From: Rhynochetos jubatus
Lineage: Eukaryota; Chordata; Aves; Eurypygiformes; Rhynochetidae
Direction: 5' to 3'
DNA length: 64,000 bases
NCBI GenBank assembly: GCA_027574665.1
Contig: CM050651.1
Location: forward strand, 5,581,501-5,645,500
The number at the start of each line of letters is the position of its first letter. Position 1 is the first letter of the stretch. Below the pieces are notes generated by a model. That model did not search any database, was not told the DNA's origin, and was given only the letters and a program-made list of their open reading frames with translations. The position numbers were made by a program, and so were the translations under genes. Shown piece after piece: positions 36,353-48,665 of this stretch.

Positions 36353-39300
36353 AAACACCAATAAAGCATTTTGAAAGAACAAAATACATCAAAGTCTAGA
36401 AGTTTAATAGTAAGAAATGAAAAAGAAGCAGTTTCTGTGTGATTAAACCATTGAAAACATCCAGCGGAAATTTAGCTAGGAAATAAAAAAAGGCATTTGA
36501 TGTATGTACTGAACACCCAATTAGGTATCATTAGTGGGTATTCTTTCCTTTTCATGTTGTATTATAAAACATCTAAGGGATAGTGCGAATGCAATGACCT
36601 TAGACACACAGAGACTGATTTTGTGCTTTATCTCCTCTCCTATCATTCATTGAGTATTGCCCACTGCTGGAGTAACTGCATTCACTAATTGCTTAATTAT
36701 TGCTTTGTACAGCCAGATCAGCATTGTTTGGCTCAAAGACCAGACAGAGAAAGATTTCAAAGAGAACTTTGGAGAGTCGAACCTGGAAATAATATATATA
36801 AAACTTTGTCTTGAATTGACTTTGGAAAACCAAGTTGCTCCTTTCTCTGAAATCCACAATTACTGTTGCACTGCTAGACAGGACTTAGAGAAGCAATGAT
36901 GTCTCAGATATAGAAATCTTTAAAGTGTTACAAAATCTAGTTTTTTGAAACAATTATTTTTCAAAGAAACATCTATACTGTCCTAGGAGTTCTTTCTAGA
37001 CTTTAAGTATTGGTAATTGTCCAATCCCTGGCTGTTTTGTCATTGCAAGAGAGACCTCCTCAAAGAATTACATTTTGTGAATGAAGAAAATACCGAAGTT
37101 ATTATCCTGTGATTTTGTCTGACTACTAGCCAAGCCTATTCAGTGCCTAAAATAAGTTTACAGTTGTTCAAGTTCACTTGAACTTTCTAAAATAATAAAA
37201 CCTTACAGCCTGTGAGAATGAACTGTATTGTGTTTGGCACACTGTACAGTTGCAAGAGTAAGTGCCAAGTTCCATCTTTGTGGCTTAGTTAGAGCTATAC
37301 ACTGTGGCTAAGAATTGCATCATATTTTCTTCTTATATGCCAATTAAAGTGTTACTTAGGAGACCCTCTTGTTACATAAACACAGCACCCCACAATGGCA
37401 AATTCTAACCTGCTGTAATACTAACGTGAATGACAGTAAAGGCTAAGGCAGAATTGTTTACAGAAATGCATAGTTTATAAACTCTGCCTTGCTCAGCAGA
37501 GTTCCTCATGTATCACTGCTCACATACGAGAGAGAGATGCAACCTCACTATTACCTTTATTAAAATAATGCTGTTCTCTTGGGCTTTCCTTAGATAACAC
37601 TTTCTCCCTCTGTAGTATGTTTTACTTCTAGTATGAAAAAGTATGAATTCCTGCTTGAAACACACCTTTATTTTCAGGAATCGGACTCTACTACTCCTTT
37701 TACAGCCATAGTACCTAGTCTTAATTTCCCATTTCATTTGTATTTTCTAAAACAACACCCTTATGGAAACTCTTTTGATATTTGATTTGTTTACTGTTGT
37801 TTAAATAATTTCAGTACAACTTAAACAACCTATAATTTACTGAATATTTCCATTTCCTATGTTACTGTCATAGTATCATTATAGCCAGTTAATAATGTAG
37901 GTGAAATTACAGGAACTTGCAGTGTAGCTGCTAACTCTGAATGACACAATTATATAAACTCCAAGATAAGTTCCCCCAAATCCTACCTTATATGTCAGTA
38001 AGCATGAGGTGTATGAGATATGGACTGCATGATGTACACAAAGAAAATTGGCTAAAAAGAGTTGCTGTAAGCTCCGGTAAATTTAAGATACAAGTGTGTC
38101 ACTTTTTACATTTTGCAGAAATACTTGTCTGCTATGGGTCTCTCTTAGGTAACAAATTAATACCTTATGAGCTGCCAAGCTGGAACAACTTAAGTTGTTG
38201 CTGATTAACATACAATACCTAGCGTCATTTTTAGATTGAGCAACACTTTCAAAGCCACCTTTGAACTGTTCCTCTAAGTGCATCACATAATGAGGGCTTT
38301 TTTGTTAGGATGTGAGCAGTCTGCTCTCTTCTTCAACCCAAAGGAGTCTATTGTCTTTTTCTGTTTGTTCCTTCTGTACAACTGTACCAGTCAGTAACAA
38401 CACTTCATGTTTGTGTCCTGAAATATCTGGTTTCCTGTTTATTTTGTGAACACTAGATGTAAAGATTGCTACTGTTTCTTTTCCTGGCCAAATTTCTAGC
38501 AGAACTATCAGAAATATTTTATAATTAAAAAAAAAAAAAATCAGATATTTCTGTCTCTGAGCAATGCCTGATGTAAAATCCTGTATGAAATTTAGCATGC
38601 TCTTTGAGCTCCTTTGAGTTATACCAGTTGAATCAGCCAAGTGCCCTCCAGACATAATCATTTTCATTATGCACAATGACACTGGCTAAGAAATACGTGG
38701 AGGGTCTTCTAAATAAGAATTAAATATTCTTACGTTATCTTGAGAGAAAAGGTTTCAAAGTATTCCCTCTGGAACAATGCAGATCCATACCACTATTCTT
38801 GCAGCTTTGTAGCTAAAGATAAGCAAGCCATAGATGTGTGTGTGTGTTCGTTAGTTTCTCCAAAATGTATCTAATACTATCTGTATAGCATAGCAATCTT
38901 GAAGAAGATGATTACTTCAGGAAGCTCGTCACCTACTCTCTGTCCTTGGGTGGTCCCTGTAATGACTTTGTTGATTTCCTCAAACAATTATTTGCCTCTA
39001 CTTTTCCAAGAGGTAGAGGGGACATGGTAATGGCAGACAAGTTACCATCTATAGAGGCCAGTGAGTTGGAGCTGAGACCACCAAAGAACAGAATTCACTT
39101 GCAAAGCAGAAAGGGATTCTGTATGTGCTCGGGAACATGGCATGCTCTGCTTCCTTGAGGGCAAAGCAAGTTTTCTCAAGTCCTTAAAATGAGCTGGTCT
39201 GGTGGCAAGAAGATAATTTTTCTCATGTCTTCTGCTCACGTTGGTGAGAAGTTACTCTTATGAGCTGAAATTAGTCAGACCAAGTGAAGGAATTAATTAC

Positions 39301-39546
39301 CAGCTGGCTCTGAGCATGCATCTATTTTTAATACACTATATATAAATTTTTCATCGAAAGATGTTGTAATCAGTAAAAAATTAAAGGAAATATAAACTTC
39401 TCCACTGACCGGTGTGGTGTAATGTAAGGTACATTGCACAACATCTGAAGGGCACCCACATCTAGCATAATACAATGCCCGTGGAGGATGCTCAGCTGCA
39501 TTTTGCAATGTTGCCTTTTTGAAATGTCCTGCTCTTTCATTAACAG
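36353..39546. other. Unique AT-rich DNA, no gene seen
   Basis: A 125-codon minus-strand frame (38305-38682) crosses an A-run at 38528-38540 and has a low-complexity core. It shows no domain and no splice context. No named repeat was recognised. Confidence 0.5.
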
Positions 39547-39955
39547 CTGTATCACACTTGAGAAGAGCTAATGATAAAAAGATTTCCTGGCAAGCGGCTT
39601 CTTCTGTTAAATGGGGAACGTGATGTGTCTGGCATGTATAATTTAGCTAATTTGTACAAGAAACACATTACTGAATCAGCTGTGGATTTGGTTATTACAT
39701 GATAAAGATGGCAATCCATTAATCAATTTATAGACATAAATACATTATTGTTCAAGAAAAAAACCCAAGGCTTTAAACACCCTCGAATCAATAAATATAA
39801 TTAAAACAATGGTGTTTTGCAGTCATTTATTTGATTGTCCTACAGCTGTCTGACACATGGTGAGATTGCTGAAGCATGGAGCCAAACAGACAACACTACA
39901 TTTAGTTTTGTTAATTGAAATAATGAAAGGGTATTAATGATAAAGTACAAAAGTG
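39547..39955. promoter_or_regulatory. Possible conserved non-coding element
   Basis: The stretch combines a dense set of homeodomain-type ATTA/TAAT cores (for example CCATTAATCAATTTATAGAC near 39717) with CAGCTG E-boxes at 39544-39549, 39678-39683 and 39842-39847. It has no open frame and no repeat character. In vertebrate genomes this composition is typical of deeply conserved developmental enhancers. This is pattern judgement only; an alignment to other amniotes would decide. Confidence 0.2.
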
Positions 39956-41065
39956 TGTAATAGAAAGTAATGTACTGTGAAACAAAATTATGTTTGAAAA
40001 TCTAGAAGAATACAGTAAAAGTTAAAGCCTTAAATATATTTGGAAAACACTTTGTATTGTTTTAATGAAAGAATAGTTGTCATACTCAGGTTATGAAAAA
40101 TTACAGGGATGTTTTATAGGCATATGAGTAAGATGAGATCAAATTACTTTATGAAAGAGGAGATACTGTCCTTAGATTTTTCTTGCAGTCTAAGAACTGG
40201 GAGAAAGGGGTGGAAATGACCACATGCTGACTTACTTACTGACTCAGGTTTACATTTTCATTTACTCAGTTTCTATATTCTGTATTTTAGGAAGCCAATG
40301 ACAGTGATTGTCTGTTAAACTCTAGTCAGGGGACGCACACAGAAATATCTGTAATGGATATGATTCCAGTATGAGAATATTCATGGGCTACCACTTAAAA
40401 AAAGTCCTAAAATGAAAGCACATATTATGTGCTTCTGAATTATTCACAAGCACTTGTCACAAGTGAACAAATCTTCTCCCTTTCAAATAAGAGAAAAATA
40501 GTGTTTCTTAAATCTTACTTGCTTAAAAGTAATAGAAATGTAGCAAGAGTAAATTATTGGCTGATAAGACAACTGGTGTTTGCTTAATGATATTACAATA
40601 AATTATGTTTGCTTTCTAGCATTTTATGTTTCAGCAAAATGGTAGACAAACTAAAACTATGCAACTGAATATGCTATGTGTTCTAATAAACTATTGTCAA
40701 GTTTGTAATTATTAGAAGAGCCTATTTATGTTCTTTTTCGTAGTACAGAGATTGCCTGGGCTAGTGAGATCCTAAAACTGGTGCTTAAAACCAATTCCTC
40801 TTTCTGAATCTTAAAATACTGAACATTAGAACACTTGCGTGTTGCTAAAACCTGAATATTTATCTTTTTTGAAAATCAAAACACTTGCTACTAATCTTGA
40901 AGTACTGTGTGTTACTTTTCAGAAACTCAGTGTTTTCTTTTAAGGATACATGGAACATTAAATAATGGTCCATATTTTTTTAAAAAACCATACTTTTCTA
41001 GTGTCAATCTCTTGATTTCATGCCTAAATCCAAGTACTCTAGACTATTTTAAACTGCATTATTCA
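39956..41065. other. Unique AT-rich DNA, no gene seen
   Basis: A 15-base palindromic E-box pair lies at 40451-40465 (CACTTGT, C, ACAAGTG). No gene or named repeat was recognised. Confidence 0.5.
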
Positions 41066-41203
41066 GAATAGTTTTCTCATATTCATCCCAGTGATAAAAT
41101 ATAATCTTAAGAAATAAAAGACTAAAATCATTAAACTTTTCTCACCTTTGGAGAAATAACTTCCACACAAATTACATTTGGCTCTATTTTCAGTGCAGTT
41201 GTT
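41066..41203 (-). pseudogene. Possible BED-type zinc-finger remnant (hAT-like), minus strand
   Basis: A 46-codon minus-strand stretch without stops contains AKCNLCGSYFSKGEK. The spacing A-x-C-x2-C followed by a K-G pair recalls the first half of a BED zinc finger, as found in hAT transposases and ZBED proteins. The histidines that should follow are not seen, since the frame turns hydrophobic and then stops. A donor-like AAAG/GTGAGA lies at 41147. If the match is real it is an old, broken copy; if not, it is a chance C-x2-C in an open stretch. Confidence 0.12.
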
Positions 41204-41808
41204 TCAGTGCAGTAATTATAATACATTCATTGGAATATGACCAAGCTGTTAAAAATGTTAGAAACGTATCATGTATGGCAGTTGCCCGGAGACTGTGCAG
41301 TGACATCATCATATTTTCCATAGCTTATATTGTTCTTACGTTTTTCTTCCTTAAAATGACTGCTCAGTGTTGAATTCAGTGAAGTTTATAAGTGAGGAAA
41401 AGGGCATCTGATTTGTACAAAAAGTCCTAACAAAGATAGGGTATGCATACATTTGCAGTCTTCATGTATGCAGCACTTACAACTTGTAAATATTTCAGGT
41501 TAGATAAACACCAAATATTATATACTCAGTGATCACAGTATCTTCAAAAAAAGAATATGTTTTTGGCATGGATCTTTGCAAAAGGTTGAAGGTGAAGTTA
41601 TATTTATCAGCTCTGAATCCAATTATTTCCATTTCATGAGACTTTTGTATTTTTTTAACTGTATTTTTTTTTCCTAATCCACCTTCCAGTGATGAGGAAT
41701 GACTGAGAGATTAGGTCATTGGCCTGGAGTTGGGAGACCTTGGCACTACCTTATGAATGTTTCCTGTGTAACATTGAAAACATGACTTCTTTGGCTTTTT
41801 TTTCCCAG
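41204..41808. other. Unique AT-rich DNA, no gene seen
   Basis: No domain or repeat was recognised. The right end forms the T/C-rich tract of the next acceptor. Confidence 0.5.
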
Positions 41809-41943
41809 ATAATTTGCTATGAAGTCAACTTGTGTCATGACAACCATGTTCTCTAAAGTCAAAGGAGTGAGAAGCGATCTAGACCATCTATTATCTAGGA
41901 ACGCCTGGCAACCTATACGGTCAATAGACTGTCGTTGTTCACG
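41809..41943 (+). other. Candidate 135-bp first coding exon, plus strand
   Basis: A strong acceptor (GGCTTTTTTTTCCCAG, ending 41808) and a consensus donor (CACG then GTGAGTC at 41944) bound 135 bases. An in-frame stop sits just inside the acceptor. An ATG at 41819 then opens a frame that runs without a stop to the donor: 41 codons plus two bases, phase 2. The peptide begins MKSTCVMTTMFSKVKGV and ends SIDCRCS, with SDLDHLLSRNAWQPIR between. The arrangement fits an exon carrying a little 5' untranslated sequence and a start codon. Its outgoing phase matches the candidate exon at 45872. I do not recognise the protein. The 68-codon minus-strand frame here is its shadow, or the reverse. Confidence 0.28.
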
Positions 41944-44900
41944 GTGAGTCATACACTAATTTGTATGACATTATCAAGTTTTCTAACAGGGGAACAACCG
42001 TCAGGTCTTACAAAGATTATTTAAGCAGCAAATTGAATAAGGCAATAGTGGCATTAGAACATTATGAGTAAAACCAGGCAATACATTTTCTGTGCTCCAG
42101 TCATGAAAAGAGGTTGTATAGATGGAGCAAGCAATATGAAATTAATCCAGAAATATAAAATAATGGGATGTGCATATTTTATTCTTAGTGACACGTTTAA
42201 CCATCAAGGGTTTCTATGCACCAACAGAATCTAAAATATTTACAACAATATCTCCTAAGGCTTTTGCTGATCGAAAACCTTACTGGGACTAAGGCATATG
42301 TCTCGTTGTGTACCTTCCATGAGGGCAGTAAATATGAATCTGTGTTGGACACAGCCACTTCTGTATGGCACAGTGGGGAGCTATAGGCTCCTTTGTGGAG
42401 TAGGGGCTGTTTGCACCTTGAAAGGTGATTCTGAGTCTGCCAGTACCCGAGCTGGGTATTTAAACTTCAACAATGTTTTTTAGAAGAAAGAAAAAAGAAA
42501 CACAAAAAACCCTTTTGTTTTTCATATTTTATATAACCGTTGATTTTGTTCTGCTGCTTTCGTTTGAGTTAAAACATAGACAGTGATGTCTGTTCTATAA
42601 AAAATTTTTTTCCTAACTAAAGCCAGCAAATAGCAGTAACCAGCAAACAAAAGGAAACAAAGGAAGTGTGTATGCTTTGAGAAGAAAAACATCTTATGCT
42701 GCACATTATATGAGCATTATTATGGTTCCTAACTGGATTTAATGTAATTTCCCATAGTTTTATATCAATAAAGAAGGCACATTGACAAAATATTTTAAGT
42801 AATACATACAAACTGGAGAAGCTCAGCCACTGCAGGATAATTACTCAATAAATACAGAGAACAAAAGAACCAGAAACACAAAGAAGAGAACTGCAAACTC
42901 CAGTCTGAACGGTTCAGTGGAGCTGTTTTCTGTTTGGGTATCTGTTTTTTCACAGGTTTAGATCTGTACCACACTAGTCATTGATTTCCAATATTAAGGC
43001 TTCTCAATATTTACAGTAGCGCAGCTTCCCATGAAACATCAAGCTTTTCTACCCTCTAACCAGGATCTTTACAGTACTTTTTCAGTAGCAATCATGAGCC
43101 AGGACTGCTGAAACTCCTTGGCACTTGGTCATAACGTGTACATTCACATTTTCTGTTCGCTAACTAAATAATGAACGAGGTAAAAACTTTACTAAATAAC
43201 TGCATTGTCTGATTATGCCCTTTTGAATTGCATGCTCTCAGCGTGCTGATTTTAGCTGTACAGCTTCACTGACTTTTGACATTAGTTGAATGGTCTCATT
43301 CAGGTGTGGCGTGATAGGTTTAAGTATAACATAACTGAGTTTGTTTTGCTTGTGAAATGAGTACAAGGGAAATGGAGAAAAAACCTTCATGGCTCTGAGC
43401 TATAGGCACACTTGTTGTCTGTGCCATAATTGATAGCCCCATCAGCAGGATAGCAGTGAGATAGCCTTTAGTAGCTTCTCAGAAAGTCCAATGTCATTAA
43501 AAGCTTATCTCAATACAATGCCAAGATTCTATATGACAGAGAAATGTTTCCTACCATGTAAGCTACCAAAGCATTGCATTGAGCAAAATGTTGACTTCAC
43601 TCTACAGCACAGTAGAGGAAATTACTGTTTTTCCTTTGTTTTCTGTTTTGCTGCAAAAATGCAGGGTTAGAGAGTTTTTGTTTTCTGTCCTAAATGCTTT
43701 CCAAGATAACCAGACCATGAAAATCTGAGAAATATCTTGCAATGAGGCTTATTAAACTTGCATAAATCTGATTTTTATGGAGCCTGTGCCGTGACTTTCA
43801 CTTATTGAAAGTAACAGTAAGAAGCTAATGTGAACTTGCAAGCAGATTAGCAGGCTCTTGCTGCAGTCTGTTTTAGACTTTGTCCAAGGAAGACTAGCAC
43901 TCAAGTTGCTTAAGTGCTCTGATTTTAGCTTTCATTTTCAAGAAGTAGGAAATTAACATGCAGAGCTTCAAAATGTGTCTAATTATTCACTAGAAGAGTA
44001 ACTCATTTGTTTGGAGGAGGTTAGTGAAAGGAAAACCCAGACACTACTGCTGTATGTGTCTTCCTTTCCAAGGGGTTGTAATCTATATCACTGACATGAT
44101 TTCAGTACTGCCTAAAAGGCAAAGAATCCTTTCAGACTGCAGTTTGACAATGGCAAATTTTAAAAATTTGGAAGAAAATGGAAACATCTTTCAAACGTAT
44201 TTTAAAAAAAGATTTTACTTCTCTGTATTTATAGCTTCTAACTTTGGATGGATCTTTTTCCCAAAAAGGTCATATATATGTCATGAAAGTACTTAATGAA
44301 TGTACATTTTACCTGTTCTGTTCTTTGGAGGAAATTCACTTTATATTATGAACAAAGCAGAGTAACTGCTGTATTAAATGAAGAAAAAAAAAAAAATCAA
44401 CCAGTCAAAAGGTAATGCATTTACCAAAGACCTTGTTTCATCTAGATCCATCAGTTCTGTAGCATCATACCTACTATGTCCAGTAGAAGTGTGTGAAGTA
44501 AAACCTTAGTGACTATTGCACGATATCAAAGTGTACAAAGTGTCAAAAGCTTTTTCATATTATTCCTAGTATTTCTAGGATATATACTGTGTATTGCTAC
44601 AGAGTTCTTTTTTCTTTTATTGGATTTGCTCAACTTCCTTTTCTTTAAAAAGGAATGCAAACTTTACTCATCTGTGTAGGTAATATATGAATTTAGAATG
44701 AAATTACAGGAGATAGAACTAATGTAGTTCTTCTGGCACTGACTCTACAAAAATATTTACAAATATTTTTTTAAAAAAGCATGTATGGTACTGTCTTGTA
44801 AAAGTATACATTTCTGTGTAGTAACTGTGCTCTTGTTATACGCATACCACTACCGTGGTAAAAATATAGTTCAAAAATATTATACCTAATGAACCACAGT

Positions 44901-45871
44901 GTTCGTTACCTTATGCTGAAGAGCTAAGGAGAGTAGAGAGAAAGGATATCTAGATCTTCCCTGATTTCCTCATGAACCTGCCTGTTTATACATACGGAAA
45001 TCATGACAGTAGGATCCAAATTGCCAAATGTGTTAGAGGAAGGTAAAGTATTCCATGTTTTCAGTAGCCTCTTGAGAGCTTTTACTCCTTCTGCCCTTGA
45101 ATAAAACACTGTATTCTTATTATCATGAAACATGCAGTTATCAAAGGAGTCATAAAAGCCTTTCCCTTGAAACTCTGTTTAATAGCTTCAAAAATACCAC
45201 CCCATTTATAGGAGAAAACACCAAGGGAAACAGTCTTGGATTGACTTCCTCTAAAGGAATACTTTAAAAAATAATGTTCCGTCTTTAAAATTATCAAGAA
45301 AGTTAAGCATTTCCCACAGCTGTCTAAGTCTTGTTAAACATTGCTTCTACTTATTCAAAGGAAAGTCTGACCCAACTTTTCCTGTGAATTATTAACCTGT
45401 TCTCCTAAGAGTTGTCAATTGTGAACAAAAGAGGGCTGAGAGAGCTTTCAGGCCAAAATTCCAGTGGAGCGAACACGTTATATACCATGGCACATAACAA
45501 GCATAAGAGCAAAGTATCATCTCAGTCTAGTCAATGAATTTATATCAAAAATTGACTTTGCAGTTCAGGGATATCCTCTAGCAACCCTTTGGTATCTGCT
45601 GTGAGCTGATACTGCAACTTACTAGAAGACACCTGAAGCAGGGGAGGGACAAGCAAGCCGATCCCTGCAGAGGTACCGCTTTCCCCTTGACAGCAGTGGA
45701 GCAAGGGTTTCAGCATGTCTGTGTTGCTCCCCATGAAGGGAATGCCTTTCAGAAACGTCCTACATGGAAACAACTTCCTGAAGTCAAGGGGATGTTGTTC
45801 CTATCGGGATTCTGCAAGAGCGGACAGCCCCCTGCCTATCCTGGCACATCCCTGTGTGCTGTGCCTCCCAG
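41944..45871. other. Unique AT-rich DNA between two plus-strand exon candidates
   Basis: It contains a perfect AT-rich palindrome at 44749-44770 (10-bp arms, 2-nt spacer). The sequence around 43770-43870 could be conserved non-coding DNA, though nothing in it is diagnostic. There is no named repeat. If both flanking candidates are exons of one transcript, this is a 3.9-kb intron. Confidence 0.45.
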
Positions 45872-45941
45872 GTCTGGGGATATAGTGAAGAAAATACCAT
45901 CTATGTTTCGTAACATGAACTTTCAGTTTCTCAGGGGAAAG
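45872..45941 (+). other. Candidate 70-bp coding exon, plus strand
   Basis: A strong pyrimidine-rich acceptor (GTGCTGTGCCTCCCAG, ending 45871) and a good donor (GAAAG then GTAGGT at 45942) bound 70 bases. One frame is open: one base plus 23 codons (phase 2 in, phase 0 out). The peptide begins SGDIVKKIPSMFRNM and ends FLRGK. The same frame is open well upstream of the acceptor (from 45687, 92 codons in all), so an unspliced short frame is another reading. The incoming phase matches the donor of the candidate exon at 41809-41943. The protein is not recognised. Confidence 0.22.
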
Positions 45942-48207
45942 GTAGGTTTTCACACTGTTCTCTAAAGCTTAGGACATGGAAAACAATCGCATGAGGAATA
46001 TTCCTCAGTGGATGGCTCTGCAGAGGCATATGTTGTTCTTTCTGTGATATGTAAATATTTTTGACTTTCATCTTCTGATATTGTTATTATAATTTTTTAC
46101 TCAGTGTGGGAACTCACCTACTCTACAGACAATTTCTTTATTTTAAGAGCTTCTCAGTGTGAGTGCCCATCCAGTCTGCAAATTTCTTTCTTGTAGTTAG
46201 ATTTTATTGGAGTGTGATCTGTTCTTCAGTTTGTCAAGTCTTTCCAAAGAGAAGTGGGTTACCTTTACTAAATTTCCTTTTTTTTTTTTTTTTTTTTTTT
46301 ATTTTAATGTGCTCCCATATCCCTAATCCTGTGTTTCATTTGGATTATCTCCCACAAATCCTCTGGTTCAATATTAGGTATATCCATGCACAGACCTATA
46401 GGTACACACACATGGCATGTATGTGGATACCTTATGCAAGGTATTTAAATTGTCTTTCATCTCTTACTTTCTACCTTCTATATTTATATTATTATCCCAC
46501 TAGATTATGAATTTTTCAATTTCACTTCCACTTCATTCCCTGTTGATGTGTTCCCTGGATCATAACCTATAAGAAACCAAGGCTTTGAGCTGCTCTGGAG
46601 ACCTTTCCTGCATAGTTATGGCATATCCTTCTGACATCAGGAAAGAGGGATTGTAACTACGCAGGAAGGGATGGGCCATGGAGAGACATTTAGCATCACA
46701 GCTGCCCTGTACAACTTAGAAATTTGCTGTTCTGGCAGCCCTTGGTGCAGCAGAACAGGGGAGCCAGCCAGGGGAGTGGCCAGTAGCTCCAGTACGATAA
46801 GGATTCTCACAAACACTTTGCATAAATGTGTAGCAATGCAGCAGTGACTTTGTCAGCCTCTTGGTTTCATGGATCCAGAGCCACTCTGTGTCCCAACCAT
46901 AAGGGCTGTTGCTCTCCCCACACCATTTGCCTTCTGGTCTTCCCAGCCCAGCTGCCCAAACCATGCACAAGAAGGAGCACTCAATAGCTGTTCAGTGACT
47001 GCCACTATCAGCACTTCCATATTCTCAAAGCCTGTCAATGGCAGCTCACTGCAGCAGGATACGGTACCAGCATTAAGATGGGAGAATGCTTGGTTTGTGG
47101 TCAGGCAGAGCAGACATTCTGGTCACAACAGCGCTGTCAGCTGTGTCTGCGTGCCACCAAAAATACAGTTATCAATGGAATAAGGAAGTTTAGATGTGTT
47201 TCTCTGCATTTGTTTCAGAATGAGAATGGTTGTGTTGCTTAACTGTCAATGAGAAAATGGTTCAGATCATGCTCATAAAAAAGCATGTGTATCTGAGCAG
47301 TACTCAGCTGACCATTCCCATTGCAGGAAAGGAAATCATTCCCATTTGCAGTCTTAGGAGATGGCTGGGCATGGGGCTCACTCAGCGAGGTCTGGAGAAG
47401 AATCTTCAATTATTAATATTAATAATAATGGTAACTCATACAATTTTTCAGAGGTTCCTCTACAAAAGTTTTGTTCATTACTTAAATTCTGGAAGTGGTA
47501 AATTACATTCAGCAAATTTGTTAGCCATCAAAATTTTACATTCGATATTATTTTGTTAAGTATTTCAGTAGACATACAGATGAACAGTGTTTGGTTCTAT
47601 TAACAAACAAAATACTGGCAAAATCCAGTTCATTAGCATGCTTATTCCTTACACCTTACAGACAAGTGGAGCTTTTGTTCCAGCCTGAGGAATTTGATGA
47701 AATGACTTTCTAATCCTACAGCCTATTTCATATTCATGGAGGTGATTTATGAGAAATGAGGGGGAAATCTGCATAGAGCTTTAGGAACAGCTCAGACACA
47801 AGTTGAAGTTTCTGTGTAGTAAGAAACATTTGTGGTATCCTGACACTGATCTTGAAACCTACAAATGCAGATGTGTTAGAATCCTGGGATTTAGTTCTGG
47901 CTATTCCAGCGAAAGGAGCCAGACATTAAAAGTTAATCTAGTTAGAGACTCTTTTTTCCCCACTATTGGCCCCAAGCCTAGGTTGACCTTATTTCTGTGC
48001 CACTTCTACTAAATATTCTGATGGCAAAAGGCGGGTTTTTCTTGGCAAAAGAAAAGCAGTCTTATCATTATGAAAACGTTTGTGATAGCTCACAGTACCT
48101 GGCAATTTTTGTTGCTTAGAGCTTAAATTTGTTGTGATACAGGTAGCTGTGGAGCATGTAATGTCTGAGAAGTAATGTGTCAGGGTGTAGTGTGTGTTCA
48201 GACTCAC
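45942..48207. other. Unique DNA with a 23-T run and a GC-richer patch
   Basis: A run of 23 T lies at 46278-46300. The patch 46680-47160 is GC-richer and has frames of 84-109 codons on both strands, none recognisable. No named repeat was identified. Confidence 0.45.
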
Positions 48208-48331
48208 CTGGAAAGGAGGTCTGGTCAACATAGGAGAACAGAAGCATTCGTGAGTGTGGCCTAAAGGAATAACATAATTTCTCCATATGTGAAAGATACC
48301 TAAGTTTATGATCCAAGTATGATATTGCTGG
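48208..48331 (-). other. Candidate 124-bp exon, minus strand (weak acceptor)
   Basis: On the minus strand TTTCCAG followed by GTGAGT is a consensus donor at the 48208 end, and TGATTTTGCAG is the acceptor at the 48331 end. The tract before that acceptor is purine-rich and therefore weak. One frame is open throughout. Its peptide includes ISYLDHKLRYLSHMEKL and ends in a YVDQTSFPG-type string. No family is recognised. Confidence 0.12.
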
Positions 48332-48534
48332 CTGCAAAATCAGCACGTTCTGCTTATTTTTTCCTATAACTCCCTAATTCTTTGTCATTGCTTTCAAAAT
48401 AGTCACCTGTCTAGCATGCATGTATTGCTGACATTTTTTGTTTTAGTTAAACTAAACAATTGTCCCTGAAGGCTCTCTGATCTGTGACTTTGGTTGTTTT
48501 TCAGTGATTACCAGTCTCTCAGTAGTAAGTCTGT

Positions 48535-48665
48535 CAAGCCTTATGTCATCCGCAGATCTTCAGTAACCTTTCAGTGTTGTCTTCCAGGTAATCAGTAAAT
48601 ATTTAGGATAATCTCGGTTCATAAATTGCTCTGTGGAGAACACTACTGGCACTACAGGGGTTTGC
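48535..48665 (-). mobile_element. Old CR1-like LINE fragment (reverse-transcriptase region)
   Basis: The phrase order matches the antisense of the CR1 ORF2 reverse-transcriptase region: a TGTCATCCGCAGATCTTC phrase, a CAGGTAATCAGTAAATATTTA phrase, then CTCTGTGGAGAACACTACTGG. In CR1 this corresponds to the part coding for the segment before the QGSVLGP-type region. It is far more diverged than the other CR1 copies here, so it is an old insertion. Boundaries are approximate. Confidence 0.55.

Noticed and set aside
46716..47183. Overlapping frames of 84 and 104 codons on opposite strands
   Set aside because: They lie in a GC-richer patch, with no recognisable domain and no splice-site pair.
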